This document shows positions 1 through 11,179 of a stretch of DNA of 64,000 nt, one piece after another. A program made the translations under genes and the position numbers. The notes below the pieces were generated by a model. It was given only the letters and a program-made list of their open reading frames with translations. It was not told where the DNA came from and did no database searches. This stretch comes from Hydractinia symbiolongicarpus (lineage: Eukaryota; Cnidaria; Hydrozoa; Anthoathecata; Hydractiniidae). The DNA lies in contig NC_079884.1 in assembly GCF_029227915.1 (NCBI RefSeq), positions 5,830,001 to 5,894,000 of the forward strand, written 5' to 3'. The number at the start of each line of letters is the position of its first letter. Within the stretch, counting starts at the first letter, position 1.

Positions 1-839
1 CAGGTTTTTGTTTGCCGGCGATTAAACATGTTTCATTAGGCGTCTCACCAAAAATGAAAACATTTTTGAAAACTACAAGTCTCATGCGTTTTAGTGGTGC
101 AAAAAAAATTTAAAAAATCGTTCGGGAAATGAGTTTACTCCCTGGGTACTTTCTTTGTATACATTCGACTATACGGGCCGAGTCCGGGATTTACGGGAAA
201 TCGCGGGTTTTCGTTTGCCGGCGATTAAACTTCTTTTATTCAGCGTCTCATCAAAATTGAAAACATTTTTAAAAACTACAAGTCTCATGGGCTCTAGTGG
301 TGAAATAATAATTCAAAAAATCCTTTGGGAAATTAGTTTACTCACAGGGTACTTTCTTTGTATACATTCGACTATGCGGGCCAAGCCCGGGATTTACGGG
401 AAATCGCGGGTTTTTGTTTGCCGGCGATTAAACAACTTTCATTAAACGTCTCATCAAAAATGAAAACATTTCTGAAAACTACAAGTCTCATGCGTTTTAG
501 TGGTGAAAATTAATTTAAAAAATCGTTCGGGAAATGAGTTTACTCCCTGGGTACTTTCTTTCTATACTTTTAACTATACGGGCCGAGTCCGGGATTTACG
601 GGAAGTCGCAGGTTTTCGTTTGCCGGCAATTAAACTTCTTTTATTCAGCGTCTTATCAAAAATGAAAACATTTTTGAAAACTACAAGTCTCATGCGTTTT
701 AGTGGTGAAAAAATAATTTAAAAAATCGTTCGAGAAATGAGTTTACTTCCTGGGTACTTTCTTTGTATACATTCGACTATACGGGCCAAGCCCGGGATTT
801 ACGGGAAATCGCGGGATTTTGTTTGCCGGCGATTAAACG
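1..839 (+). repeat. Leading partial HOR with an internal crossover
   Basis: This stretch aligns with the following block at an offset of 812 bp from about 155 to 600, with near-identical monomers at 155 and 967. Near 600-660 the match jumps. The 'aattaaac' end belongs to the type seen at about 1,440, while the following 'gcgtcttatc' belongs to the type at about 1,665. The first copy therefore lacks two monomers relative to the next one, as expected from unequal crossover. The window begins at 'caggttttt' inside a monomer. Confidence 0.7.
49..68. other. A/T-rich hairpin dyad present in most monomers (first example)
   Basis: The arms CAAAAATG (49-56) and CATTTTTG (61-68) are exact reverse complements around the loop AAAA. 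In monomers reading 'tcaaaaatg...catttttga' the arm extends to 9 bp. In monomers with 'catttttaaaaac' the arm shortens to 7 bp, and the variants 'catttctgaaaac' and 'cattttcgaaaac' break the outer pairs. The dyad sits in the AT-rich half of the unit and recurs every 203 bp. Short dyads are a reported feature of several centromeric satellites. A function here is inference. Confidence 0.7.
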
Positions 840-942
840 TCTTTTATTCAGCGTCTCACCAAAAATGAAAACATTTTTAAAAACTACAAGTCTCATGGTG
901 TTTTAGTGCTGAAAAAATAATTTAAAAAGTCGTTCGGGAAAT

Positions 943-1145
943 GAGTTTACTCCCTGGGTACTTTCTTTGTATACTTTTGATTATACGGGCCGAGTCCGGG
1001 ATTTACGGGAAATCGCGGGTTTTCGTTTGCCGGCGATTAAACTTCTTTTATTCAGCGTCTCATCAAAATTGAAAACATTTTTAAAAACTACAAGTCTCAT
1101 GGGCTCTAGTGGTGAAATAATAATTCAAAAAATCCTTTGGGAAAT
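943..1145 (+). repeat. Representative class A monomer (203 bp)
   Basis: This is a typical monomer in the phase used here. In order it shows 'gagtttactccctgggtac', then 'gtatacttttgattatac', the class A diagnostic 'gggccgagtccggg', 'tttacgggaaatcgcggg', 'tttgccggcgattaaac', the AT-rich 'cttcttttattcagcgtctc', an A/T dyad region, 'actacaagtctcatggg', and finally 'gtggtgaaataat' leading to 'ggaaat'. GC is concentrated in the 'acgggccga...gccggcg' core. Related class A monomers differ by 'aaatcgcagg', 'ccggctatt' or 'ttctgcg'. The choice of start is arbitrary because a tandem array has no natural first base. Confidence 0.9.
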
Positions 1146-1347
1146 TAGTTTACTCACAGGGTACTTTCTTTGTATACATTCGACTATGCGGGCCAAGCCC
1201 GGGATTTACGGGAAATCGCGGGTTTTTGTTTGCCAGCGATTAAACAACTTTCATTAAACGTCTCATCAAAAATGAAAACATTTCTGAAAACTACAAGTCT
1301 CATGCGTTTTAGTGGTGAAAATTAATTTAAAAAATCGTTCGGGAAAT
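1146..1347 (+). repeat. Representative class B monomer (202 bp)
   Basis: Class B carries 'ctcacagggtac' near its start, 'gtatacattcgac' in place of 'gtatacttttgac', and 'gggccaagcccggg' in place of 'gggccgagtccggg'. This example ends with 'gtggtgaaaattaattt', which is one base shorter than 'gaaaaaataattt' and explains the 202-bp length. In class B the core contains the 5-bp inverted repeat CGGGC/GCCCG around a 3-nt loop, which class A lacks. The linkage of 'cattcgac' to 'gccaagccc' is strong but not absolute. The monomer around 155-200 combines 'cattcgac' with 'gccgagtcc', and the one near 8,070 combines 'cttttgac' with 'gccaagccc', which points to recombinants. Confidence 0.88.
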
Positions 1348-1779
1348 GAGTTTACTCCCTGGGTACTTTCTTTCTATACTTTTAACTATACGGGCCGAGT
1401 CCGGGATTTACGGGAAGTCGCAGGTTTTCGTTTGCCGGCAATTAAACTTCTTTTATTCAGCGTCTCATCAAAAATGAAAACATTTTTAAAAACTACAAGT
1501 CTCATGGGCTTTAGTGGTGAAATAATAATTTAAAAAATCGTTCGGGAAATGAGTTTACACCCCGGGTACTTTCTTTGTATACTTTTGACTATACGGGCCG
1601 AGTCCGGGATTTATGGGAAATCGCAGGTTTTCGTTTGCCGGCTATTAAACTTCTTTTATTCAGCGTCTTATCAAAAATGAAAACATTTTTGAAAACTACA
1701 AGTCTCATGCGTTTTAGTGGTGAAAAAATAATTTAAAAAATCGTTCGAGAAATGAGTTTACTCCCTGGGTACTTTCTTT

Positions 1780-1809
1780 GTATACATTCGACTATACGGG
1801 CCAAGCCCG
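1780..1809. other. GC-core dyad cluster of class B monomers (example)
   Basis: Two overlapping dyads are visible. GTATA (1,780-1,784) pairs with TATAC (1,793-1,797), and CGGGC (1,797-1,801) pairs with GCCCG (1,805-1,809) around the loop CAA. Between them lies TTCG (1,787-1,790), six bases, then CGGG (1,797-1,800). This resembles the mammalian CENP-B box core (TTCG, 7 nt, CGGG) but the spacer is one base short. The arrangement recurs in class B monomers. In class A the TTCG becomes TTTG and the GCCCG arm is lost. Confidence 0.6.
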
Positions 1810-3789
1810 GGATTTACGTGAAATCGCGGGTTTTCGTTTGCCGGCGATTAAACCTGTTTCATTAAGCGTCTCATCAAAAATGAAAACAATTTTGAAAACT
1901 GCAAGTCTCATGCGTTTTAGTGGTGAAAAGATAATTGAAAAAATCGTTTCGGAAATGAGTTTACTCACAGGGTACTTTCTTTGTATACATTCGACTATAC
2001 GGGCCAAGCCCGGGATTTACGGGAAATCGCGGGTTTTTGTTTGCTGGCGATTAAACAACTTTCATTAAAAGTCTCATCAAAAATGAAAACATTTCTGAAA
2101 ACTACAAGCCTCATGCGTTTTAGTGGTGAAAATTAATTTAAAAAATCGTTCGGGAAATGAGTTTACTCCCTGGGTACTTTCTTTCTATACTTTTAACTAT
2201 ACGGGCCGAGTCCGGGATTTACGGGAAGTCGCGGGTTTTCGTTTGCCGGCAATTAAACTTCTTTTATTCAGCGTCTCACCAAAAATGAAAACATTTTTAA
2301 AAACTACAAGTCTCATGGTGTTTTAGTGCTGAAAAAATAATTTAAAAAGTCGTTCGGGAAATGAGTTTACTCCCTGGGTACTTTCTTTGTATACTTTTGA
2401 TTATACGGGCCGAGTCCGGGATTTACGGGAAATCGCGGGTTTTCGTTTGCCGGCGATTAAACTTCTTTTATTCAGCGTCTCATCAAAATTGAAAACATTT
2501 TTAAAAACTACAAGTCTCATGGGCTCTAGTGGTGAAATAATAATTCAAAAAATCCTTTGGGAAATTAGTTTACTCACAGGGTACTTTCTTTGTATACATT
2601 CGAATATGCGGGCCAAGCCCGGGATTTACGGGAAATCGCGGGTTTTTGTTTGCCGGCGATTAAACAACTTTCATTAAACGTCTCATCAAAAATGAAAACA
2701 TTTCTGAAAACTACAAGTCTCATGCGTTTTAGTGGTGAAAATTAATTTAAAAAATCGTTCGGGAAATGAGTTTACTCCCTGGGTACTTTCTTTCTATACT
2801 TTTAACTATACGGGCCGAGTCCGGGATTTACGGGAAGTCGCAGGTTTTCGTTTGCCGGCAATTAAACTTCTTTTATTCAGCGTCTCATCAAAAATGAAAA
2901 CATTTTTAAAAACTACAAGTCTCATGGGCTTTAGTGGTGAAATAATAATTTAAAAAATCGTTCGGGAAATGAGTTTACACCCCGGGTACTTTCTTTGTAT
3001 ACTTTTGACTATACGGGCCGAGTCCGGGATTTATGGGAAATCGCAGGTTTTCGTTTGCCGGCTATTAAACTTCTTTTATTCAGCGTCTTATCAAAAATGA
3101 AAACATTTTTGAAAACTACAAGTCTCATGCGTTTTAGTGGTGAAAAAATAATTTAAAAAATCGTTCGAGAAATGAGTTTACTCCCTGGGTACTTTCTTTG
3201 TATACATTCGACTATACGGGCCAAGCCCGGGATTTACGGGAAATCGCGGGTTTTCGTTTGCCGGCGATTAAACCTGTTTCATTAAGCGTCTCATCAAAAA
3301 TGAAAACAATTTTGAAAACTGCAAGTCTCATGCGTTTTAGTGGTGAAAAGATAATTGAAAAAATCGTTTCGGAAATGAGTTTACTCACAGGGTACTTTCT
3401 TTGTATACATTCGACTATACGGGCCAAGCCCGGGATTTACGGGAAATCGCGGGTTTTTGTTTGCTGGCGATTAAACAACTTTCATTAAAAGTCTCATCAA
3501 AAATGAAAACATTTCTGAAAACTACAAGCCTCATGCGTTTTAGTGGTGAAAATTAATTTAAAAAATCGTTCGGGAAATGAGTTTACTCCCTGGGTACTTT
3601 CTTTCTATACTTTTAACTATACGGGCCGAGTCCGGGATTTACGGGAAGTCGCGGGTTTTCGTTTGCCGGCAATTAAACTTCTTTTATTCAGCGTTTCATC
3701 AAAAATGAAAACATTTTTAAAAACTACAAGTCTCATGGGCTTTAGTGGTGAAATAATAATTTAAAAAATCGTTCGGGAAATGAGTTTAC

Positions 3790-4799
3790 ACCCCGGGTAC
3801 TTTCTTTGTATACTTTGACTATACGGGCCGAGTCCGGGATTTATGGGAAATCGCAGGTTTTCGTTTGCCGGCTATTAAACTTCTTTTATTCAGCGTCTCA
3901 TCAAAAATGAAAACATTTTTGAAAACTACAAATCTCATGCGTTTTAGTGGTGAAAAAATAATTTAAAAAATCGTTCGGGAAATGAGTTTACTCCCTGGGT
4001 GCTTTCTTTGTATACTTTTGACTATACGGGCCGAGTCCGGGATTTACGGGAAGTCGCGGGTTTTCGTTTGCCGGCGATTAAACTTCTTTTATTCAGCTTC
4101 TCATCAAAAATGAAAATATTTTTAAATACTACAAGTCTCATGGGCTTTAGTGGTGAAATAATAATTTAAAAAATCGTTCGGGAAATGAGTTTACTCCCTG
4201 GGTACTTTCTTTCTATACTTTTAACTATACGGGCCGAGTGCGGGATTTACGGGAAGTCGCGGGTTTTCGTTTGCCGGCAATTAAACTTCTTTTATTCAGC
4301 GTCTCATCAAAAATGAAAACATTTTTAAAAACTACAAGTCTCATGGGCTTTAGTGGTGAAATAATAATTTAAAAAATCGTTCGGGAAATGAGTTTACACC
4401 CCGGGTACTTTCTTTGTATACTTTTGACTATACGGGCCGAGTCCGGGATTTATGGGAAATCGCAGGTTTTCGTTTGCCGGCTATTAAACTTGTTTTATTC
4501 AGCGTCTCATCAAAAATAAAAACATTTTTGAAAACTACAAGTCTCATGCGTTTTAGTGGTGAAAAAATAATTTAAAAAATCGTCCGGGAAATGAGTTTAC
4601 TCCCTGGGTACTTTCTTTGTATACTTTTGACTATACGGGCCGAGTCCGGGATTTAAGGGAAGTCGCGGGTTTTCGTTTGCCGGGGATTAAACTTCTTTTA
4701 TTCAGCGTCTCATCAAAAATGAAAATATTTTTAAATACTACAAGTCTCATGGGCTTTAGTGGTGAAATAATAATTTAAAAAATCGTTCGGGAAATGAGT
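3790..4799 (+). repeat. 3-mer offset duplication, 609 bp
   Basis: Segments at about 3,790-4,190 and 4,399-4,799 match at an offset of 609 bp. Both carry the rare 'gaaaatatttttaaatact' (4,112 and 4,721) and, one monomer earlier, 'gatttatggg' with 'ccggctatt'. The intervening monomer differs ('gagtgcggg' near 4,237). At 3,811 'gtatactttgac' shows a 1-bp loss inside the T run. Confidence 0.7.
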
Positions 4800-6099
4800 T
4801 TACACCCTGGGTACTTTCTTTGTATACTTTTGACTATACGGGCCGAGTCCGGGATTCACGGGAAATCGCAGGTTTTCGTTTACCGGCGATTAAACTTCTT
4901 TTATTCAGCGTCTCATCAAAAATGAAAACATTTTTGAAAACTACAAGTCTCATGCGTTTTAGTGGTGAAAAAATAATTTAAAAAATCGTTCGGGAAATGA
5001 GTTTACTCCCTGGGTACTTTCTTTGTATACTTTTGACTATGCGGGCCGAGTCCGGGGTTTACGGGAAATGGCGGGTTTTCGTTTGCCGGCGATTAAACTT
5101 CTTTTATTCAGCGTCTCATCAAAAATAAAAACATTTTTAAAAACTACAAGTCTCAAGCGTTTTAGTGGTGAAAAGATAATTTAAAAAATCGTTTTGGAAA
5201 TGAGTTTACTCACAGGGTACTTTCTTTGTATACATTCGACTATACGGGCCAAGCCCGGGATTTACGGCAAATCGCGGGTTTTCGTTTGCCGGCGATTAAA
5301 CCACTTTCATTAAGCATCTCATCAAAAATGATAACATTTTTGAAAACTACAAGTCTCGTGCATTTTAGTGGTGAAAATATAATTTAAAAATTCGTTCGGG
5401 AAATGAGTGTACTCACTGGGTACTTTCCTTGTATACTTTTGACTATACGGGCCGATTTCGGGATTTACGGGAAATCGCGGGTTTTCGTTTGCCGACGATT
5501 AAACTTCTATTATTCTGCGTCTCATCAAAAATGAAAACATTTTTAAAAACTACAAGTCTCATGCGTTTTAGTGCTGAAAAATAATTTAAAAAGTCGTTCG
5601 GGAAATTAGTTTACTCCCTGGGTACTTTCTTTGTATACTTTTGATTATACGGACCTAGTCCGGGGTTTACGGGAAATGGCGGGTTTTCGTTTGCCGGCGA
5701 TTAAACCACTTTCATTAAGCGTCTCATCAAAAATGAAAACATTTTTGAAAACTACAAGTCTTATGCGTTTTAGTGGTGAAAAGATAATTTAAAAAATGGT
5801 TTTTGAAATGAGTTTACTCACAGGGTACTTTCTTTGTATACATTCGACTATACCGACCAAGCCCGGGATTTACGGGAAATCGCGGGTTTTCGTTTGCCGG
5901 CGATTAAACCCTTTTCATTAAGCGTCTCATCAAAAATGAAAACATTTTTGAAAACTACAAGTCTCATGCGTTTTAGTGGTGAAAAAATAACTTAAAAAAT
6001 CGTTCCGGAAATGAGTTTACTCCCTGGGTACTTTTTTTGTATACTTTTGACTATACGGGCCGAGTCCGGGATTTACGGGAAATCGCGGGTTTTCGTTTG
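4800..6099 (+). repeat. Mixed monomers without a clear HOR
   Basis: These roughly six monomers come from several subfamilies. They include the first 'ggggtttacggg' type (near 5,055), an 'ttcctt'/'gcattttag' type near 5,360-5,435, and the first 'ggacctag' monomer at 5,651. Private changes such as 'ccgatttcggg' near 5,451 and 'ataccgaccaag' near 5,851 are more frequent than in neighbouring blocks. I see no tandem duplication inside this stretch, and nothing other than satellite. Confidence 0.6.
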
Positions 6100-9000
6100 C
6101 CGGCGATTAAACTTCTTTTATTCAGCGTCTCATCAAAAATGAAAACATTTTTAAAATCTGCAAGTCTCATGGGCTCTAGTGGTGAAATAATAATTCAAAA
6201 AATCGTTTGGGAAATTAGTTTACTCCCTGGGTACTTTCTTTGTATACCTTTGACTATACGGGCCGAGTCCGGGATTTACGGGAAATTGCAGGTTTTCGTT
6301 TGCCGGCGATTAAATTTCTTTTATTCAGCGTCTCATCAAAAATGAAAACATTTTTGAAAACTACAAGTCTCATGCGTTTTAGTGGTGAAAAAATGAATTA
6401 AAAAATCGTTCGGGAAATGAGTTTACTCCCTGGGTACTATCTTTGTATACTTTTGACTATACGGGCCAAGCCCGGGATTTACGTGAAATCTCGGGTTTTC
6501 GTTTGCCGGCGATTAAACCTCTTTCATTAAGCGTCTCATCAAAAATGAAAACATTTTTCAAAACTACAAGTCTCATGCGTTTTAGTGTTGAAAAAATAAA
6601 TTAAAAAATCGTTCTGGAAATGAGTTTACTCACAGGGTACCTTCTTTGTATACATTCGACTATACGGGCCAAGCCCGGGATTTACGGGAAATCGCGGGTT
6701 TTCGTTTGCCGGCGATTAAACATGTTTCATTAAGCGTCTCATCAAAAATGAAAACATTTTTGAAAACTACAAGTCTCATGCGTTTTAGTGGTGCAAAAAA
6801 AATTTAAAAAATCGTTCGGGAAATGAGTTTACTCCCTGGGTACTTTCTTTGTATACATTCGACTATACGGGCCAAGCCCGGGATTTATGGGAAATCGCGG
6901 GATTTTGTTTGCCGGCGATTAAACCTCTTTTATTAAGCCTCTCATCAAAAATGAAAACATTTTTGAAAACTGCAAGTCACATGCGTTTTAGTGGTGAAAA
7001 GATAATTGAAAAAATCGTTCGGGAAATGAGTTTACTCCCTGGGTACTTTCTTTGTATATTTTGACTATGCGGGCCGAGTCCGGGGTTTACGGGAAATGAC
7101 GGGTTTTCGTTTGCCGGCGATTAAACGTCTTTTATTCAGCGTCTCATCAAAAATGAAAACATTTTTAAAAACTACAAGTCTCATGCGTTTTAGTGCTGAA
7201 AAAATAATTTAAAAAGTCGTTCGGGAAATGAGTTTACTCCCTGGGTACTTTCTTTGTATACTTTTGATTATACGGACCTAGTCCGGGGTTTACGGGAAAT
7301 GGCGGGTTTTAGTTTGCCGGCGATTAAACTTCTTTTATTCAGCGTCTCATCAAAAATGAAAACATTTTTGAAAACTACAAGTCTTATGCGTTTTAGTGGT
7401 GAAAAGATAATTTAAAAAATGGTTTTGGAAATGAGTTTACTCACAGGGTACTTTCTTTGTATACATTCGACTATACCGGCCAAGCCCGGGATTTACGGGA
7501 AATCGCGGGTTTTCGTTTGCCGGCGATTAAACCACTTTCATTAAGCGTCTCATCAAAAATGAAAACATTTCTGAAAACTACAAGTCTCATGCGTTTTAGT
7601 GGTGAAAAAGTAACTTAAAAAATCGTTCCGGAAATGAGTTTACTCCCTGGGTACTTTCTTTGTATACCTTTGACTATACGGGCCGAGTCCGGGATTTACG
7701 GGAAATCGCGGGTTTTCGTTTGCCGGCGATTAAACTTCTTTTATTCAGCGTCTCATCAAAAATGAAAACATTTTTAAAAACTACAAGTCTCATGGGCTCT
7801 AGTGGTGAAATAATAATTCAAAAAATCCTTTGGGAAATTAGTTTACTCCCTGGGTACTTTCTTTGTATACTTTTGACTATACGGGCCGAGTCCGGGATTT
7901 ACGGGAAATCGCAGGTTTTCGTTTGCCGGCGATTAAATTTCTTTTATTCAGCGTCTCATCAAAAATGAAAACATTTTTGAAAACTACAAGTCTCATGCGT
8001 TTTAGTGGTGAAAAAATAAATTAAAAAATCGTTCGGGAAAGGAGTTTACTCCCTGGGTACTATCTTTGTATACTTTTGACTATACGGGCCAAGCCCGGGA
8101 TTTACGGGAAATCTCGGGTTTTCGTTTGCCGGCGATTAAACTTCTTTTATTCAGCGTCTCATCAAAAATGAAAACATTTTTAAAATCTACAAGTCTCATG
8201 GGCTCTAGTGGTGAAATAATAATTCAAAAAATCGTTTGGGAAATTAGTTTACTCCCTGGGTACTTTCTTTGTATACCTTTGACTATACGGGCCGAGTCCG
8301 GGATTTACGGGAAATTGCAGGTTTTCGTTTGCCGGCGATTAAATTTCTTTTATTCAGCGTCTCATCAAAAATGAAAACATTTTTGAAAACTACAAGTCTC
8401 ATGCGTTTTAGTGGTGAAAAAATGAATTAAAAAATCGTTCGGGAAATGAGTTTACTCCCTGGGTACTATCTTTGTATACTTTTGACTATACGGGCCAAGC
8501 CCGGGATTTACGGGAAATCTCGGGTTTTCGTTTGCCGGCGATTAAACCTCTTTCATTAAGCGTCTCATCAAAAATGAAAACATTTTTCAAAACTACAAGT
8601 CTCATGCGTTTTAGTGTTGAAAAAATAAATTAAAAAATCGTTCTGGAAATGAGTTTACTCACAGGGTACCTTCTTTGTATACATTCGACTATACGGGCCA
8701 AGCCCGGGATTTACGGGAAATCGCGGGTTTTAGTTTGCCGGCGATTAAACATGTTTCATTAAGCGTCTCATCAAAAATGAAAACATTTTTGAAAACTACA
8801 AGTCTCATGCGTTTTAGTGGTGCAAAAAAAATTTAAAAAATCGTTCGGGAAATGAGTTTACTCCCTGGGTACTTTCTTTGTATACATTCGACTGTACGGG
8901 CCAAGCCCGGGATTTACGGGAAATCGCGGGATTTTGTTTGCCGGCGATTAAACCTCTTTTATTAAGCCTCTCATCAAAAATGAAAACATTTTTGAAAACT

Positions 9001-11115
9001 GCAAGTCTCATGCGTTTTAGTGGTGAAAAGATAATTGAAAAAATCGTTCGGGAAATGAGTTTACTCCCTGGGTACTTTCTTTGTATATTTTGACTATGCG
9101 GGCCGAGTCCGGGGTTTGCGGGAAATGACGGGTTTTCGTTTGCCGGCGATTAAACGTCTTTTATTCAGCGTCTCATCAAAAATGAAAACATTTTTAAAAA
9201 CTACAAGTCTCATGCGTTTTAGTGCTGAAAAAATAATTTAAAAAGTCGTTCGGGAAATGAGTTTACTCCCTGGGTACTTTCTTTGTATACTTTTGATTAT
9301 GCGGACCTAGTCCGGGGTTTACGGGAAATGGCGGGTTTTCGTTTGCCGGCGATTAAACTTCTTTTATTCAGCGTCTCATCAAAAATGAAAACATTTTTGA
9401 AAACTACAAGTCTTATGCGTTTTAGTGGTGAAAAGATAATTTAAAAAATGGTTTTGGAAATGAGTTTACTCACAGGGTACTTTCTTTGTATACATTCGAC
9501 TATACCGGCCAAGCCCGGGATTTACGGGAAATCGCGGGTTTTCGTTTGCCGGCGATTAAACCACTTTCATTAAGCGTCTCATCAAAAATGAAAACATTTC
9601 TGAAAACTACAAGTCTCATGCGTTTTAGTGGTGAAAAAGTAACTTAAAAAATCGTTCCGGAAATGAGTTTACTCCCTGGGTACTTTCTTTGTATACCTTT
9701 GACTATACGGGCCGAGTCCGGGATTTACGGGAAATCGCGGGTTTTCGTTTGCCGGCGATTAAACTTCTTTTATTCAGCGTCTCATCAAAAATGAAAACAT
9801 TTTTAAAAACTACAAGTCTCATGGGCTCTAGTGGTGAAATAATAATTCAAAAAATCCTTTGGGAAATTAGTTTACTCCCTGGGTACTTTCTTTGTATACT
9901 TTTGACTATACGGGCCGAGTCCGGGATTTACGGGAAATCGCAGGTTTTCGTTTGCCGGCGATTAAATTTCTTTTATTCAGCGTCTCATCAAAAATGAAAA
10001 CATTTTTCAAAACTACAAGTCTCATGCGTTTTAGTGTTGAAAAAATAAATTAAAAAATCGTTCTGGAAATGAGTTTACTCACAGGGTACCTTCTTTGTAT
10101 ACATTCGACTATACGGGCCAAGCCCGGGATTTACGGGAAATCGCGGGTTTTAGTTTGCCGGCGATTAAACATGTTTCATTAAGCGTCTCATCAAAAATGA
10201 AAACATTTTTGAAAACTACAAGTCTCATGCGTTTTAGTGGTGCAAAAAAAATTTAAAAAATCGTTCGGGAAATGAGTTTACTCCCTGGGTACTTTCTTTG
10301 TATACATTCGACTGTACGGGCCAAGCCCGGGATTTACGGGAAATCGCGGGATTTTGTTTGCCGGCGATTAAACCTCTTTTATTAAGCCTCTCATCAAAAA
10401 TGAAAACATTTTTGAAAACTGCAAGTCTCATGCGTTTTAGTGGTGAAAAGATAATTGAAAAAATCGTTCGGGAAATGAGTTTACTCCCTGGGTACTTTCT
10501 TTGTATATTTTGACTATGCGGGCCGAGTCCGGGGTTTGCGGGAAATGACGGGTTTTCGTTTGCCGGCGATTAAACGTCTTTTATTCAGCGTCTCATCAAA
10601 AATGAAAACATTTTTAAAAACTACAAGTCTCATGCGTTTTAGTGCTGAAAAAATAATTTAAAAAGTCGTTCGGGAAATGAGTTTACTCCCTGGGTACTTT
10701 CTTTGTATACTTTTGATTATGCGGACCTAGTCCGGGGTTTACGGGAAATGGCGGGTTTTCGTTTGCCGGCGATTAAACTTCTTTTATTCAGCGTCTCATC
10801 AAAAATGAAAACATTTTTGAAAACTACAAGTCTTATGCGTTTTAGTGGTGAAAAGATAATTTAAAAAATGGTTTTGGAAATGAGTTTACTCACAGGGTAC
10901 TTTCTTTGTATACATTCGACTATACCGGCCAAGCCCGGGATTTACGGGAAATCGCGGGTTTTCGTTTGCCGGCGATTAAACCACTTTCATTAAGCGTCTC
11001 ATCAAAAATGAAAACATTTCTGAAAACTACAAGTCTCATGCGTTTTAGTGGTGAAAAAGTAACTTAAAAAATCGTTCCGGAAATGAGTTTACTCCCTGGG
11101 TACTTTCTTTGTATA
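6100..11115 (+). repeat. 10-mer (2,029 bp) HOR passing into a 7-mer (1,420 bp)
   Basis: Landmarks 6,037/8,066, 6,849/8,878 and 7,660/9,689 give a 2,029-bp offset. Landmarks 8,814/10,234 and 8,878/10,298 give 1,420 bp. The rare 'ggacctag' sits at 7,274, 9,303 and 10,723, reproducing both offsets. The third copy starts near 9,995 by joining the 'aaatttctttt' end of one monomer to the 'tttttcaaaac'/'gtgttg' monomer, skipping three monomers. It ends near 11,120, where 'gccaagccc' replaces 'gccgagtcc'. This is a HOR shortened by a deletion of three monomers between copies. Confidence 0.85.
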
Positions 11116-11179
11116 CCTTTGACTATACGGGCCAAGCCCGGGATTTACGGGAAATCGCGGGTTTTCGTTTGCCGGCGAT

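Larger units (their letters stand above)
840..3690 (+). repeat. 7-mer HOR, 1,420 bp, two tandem copies
   Basis: Copy one (about 840-2,259) and copy two (about 2,260-3,690) match at a constant offset of 1,420 bp. Paired landmarks include 967/2,387, 1,312/2,732 and 1,778/3,198. Differences are few single bases, for example 'gatttacgtg' near 1,820 against 'gatttacggg' near 3,240, and 'cgactatgcg' near 1,191 against 'cgaatatgcg' near 2,611. The match ends near 3,695, where 'gcgtttcatc' replaces 'gcgtctcacc'. The near identity implies a recent duplication. Confidence 0.85.

Noticed and set aside
1780-1785. GTATAC/TATAC motifs as TATA-type promoters in each monomer
   Set aside because: The motif is a palindrome repeated in every unit, with no accompanying start site or gene. 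It is better explained as part of the conserved monomer.
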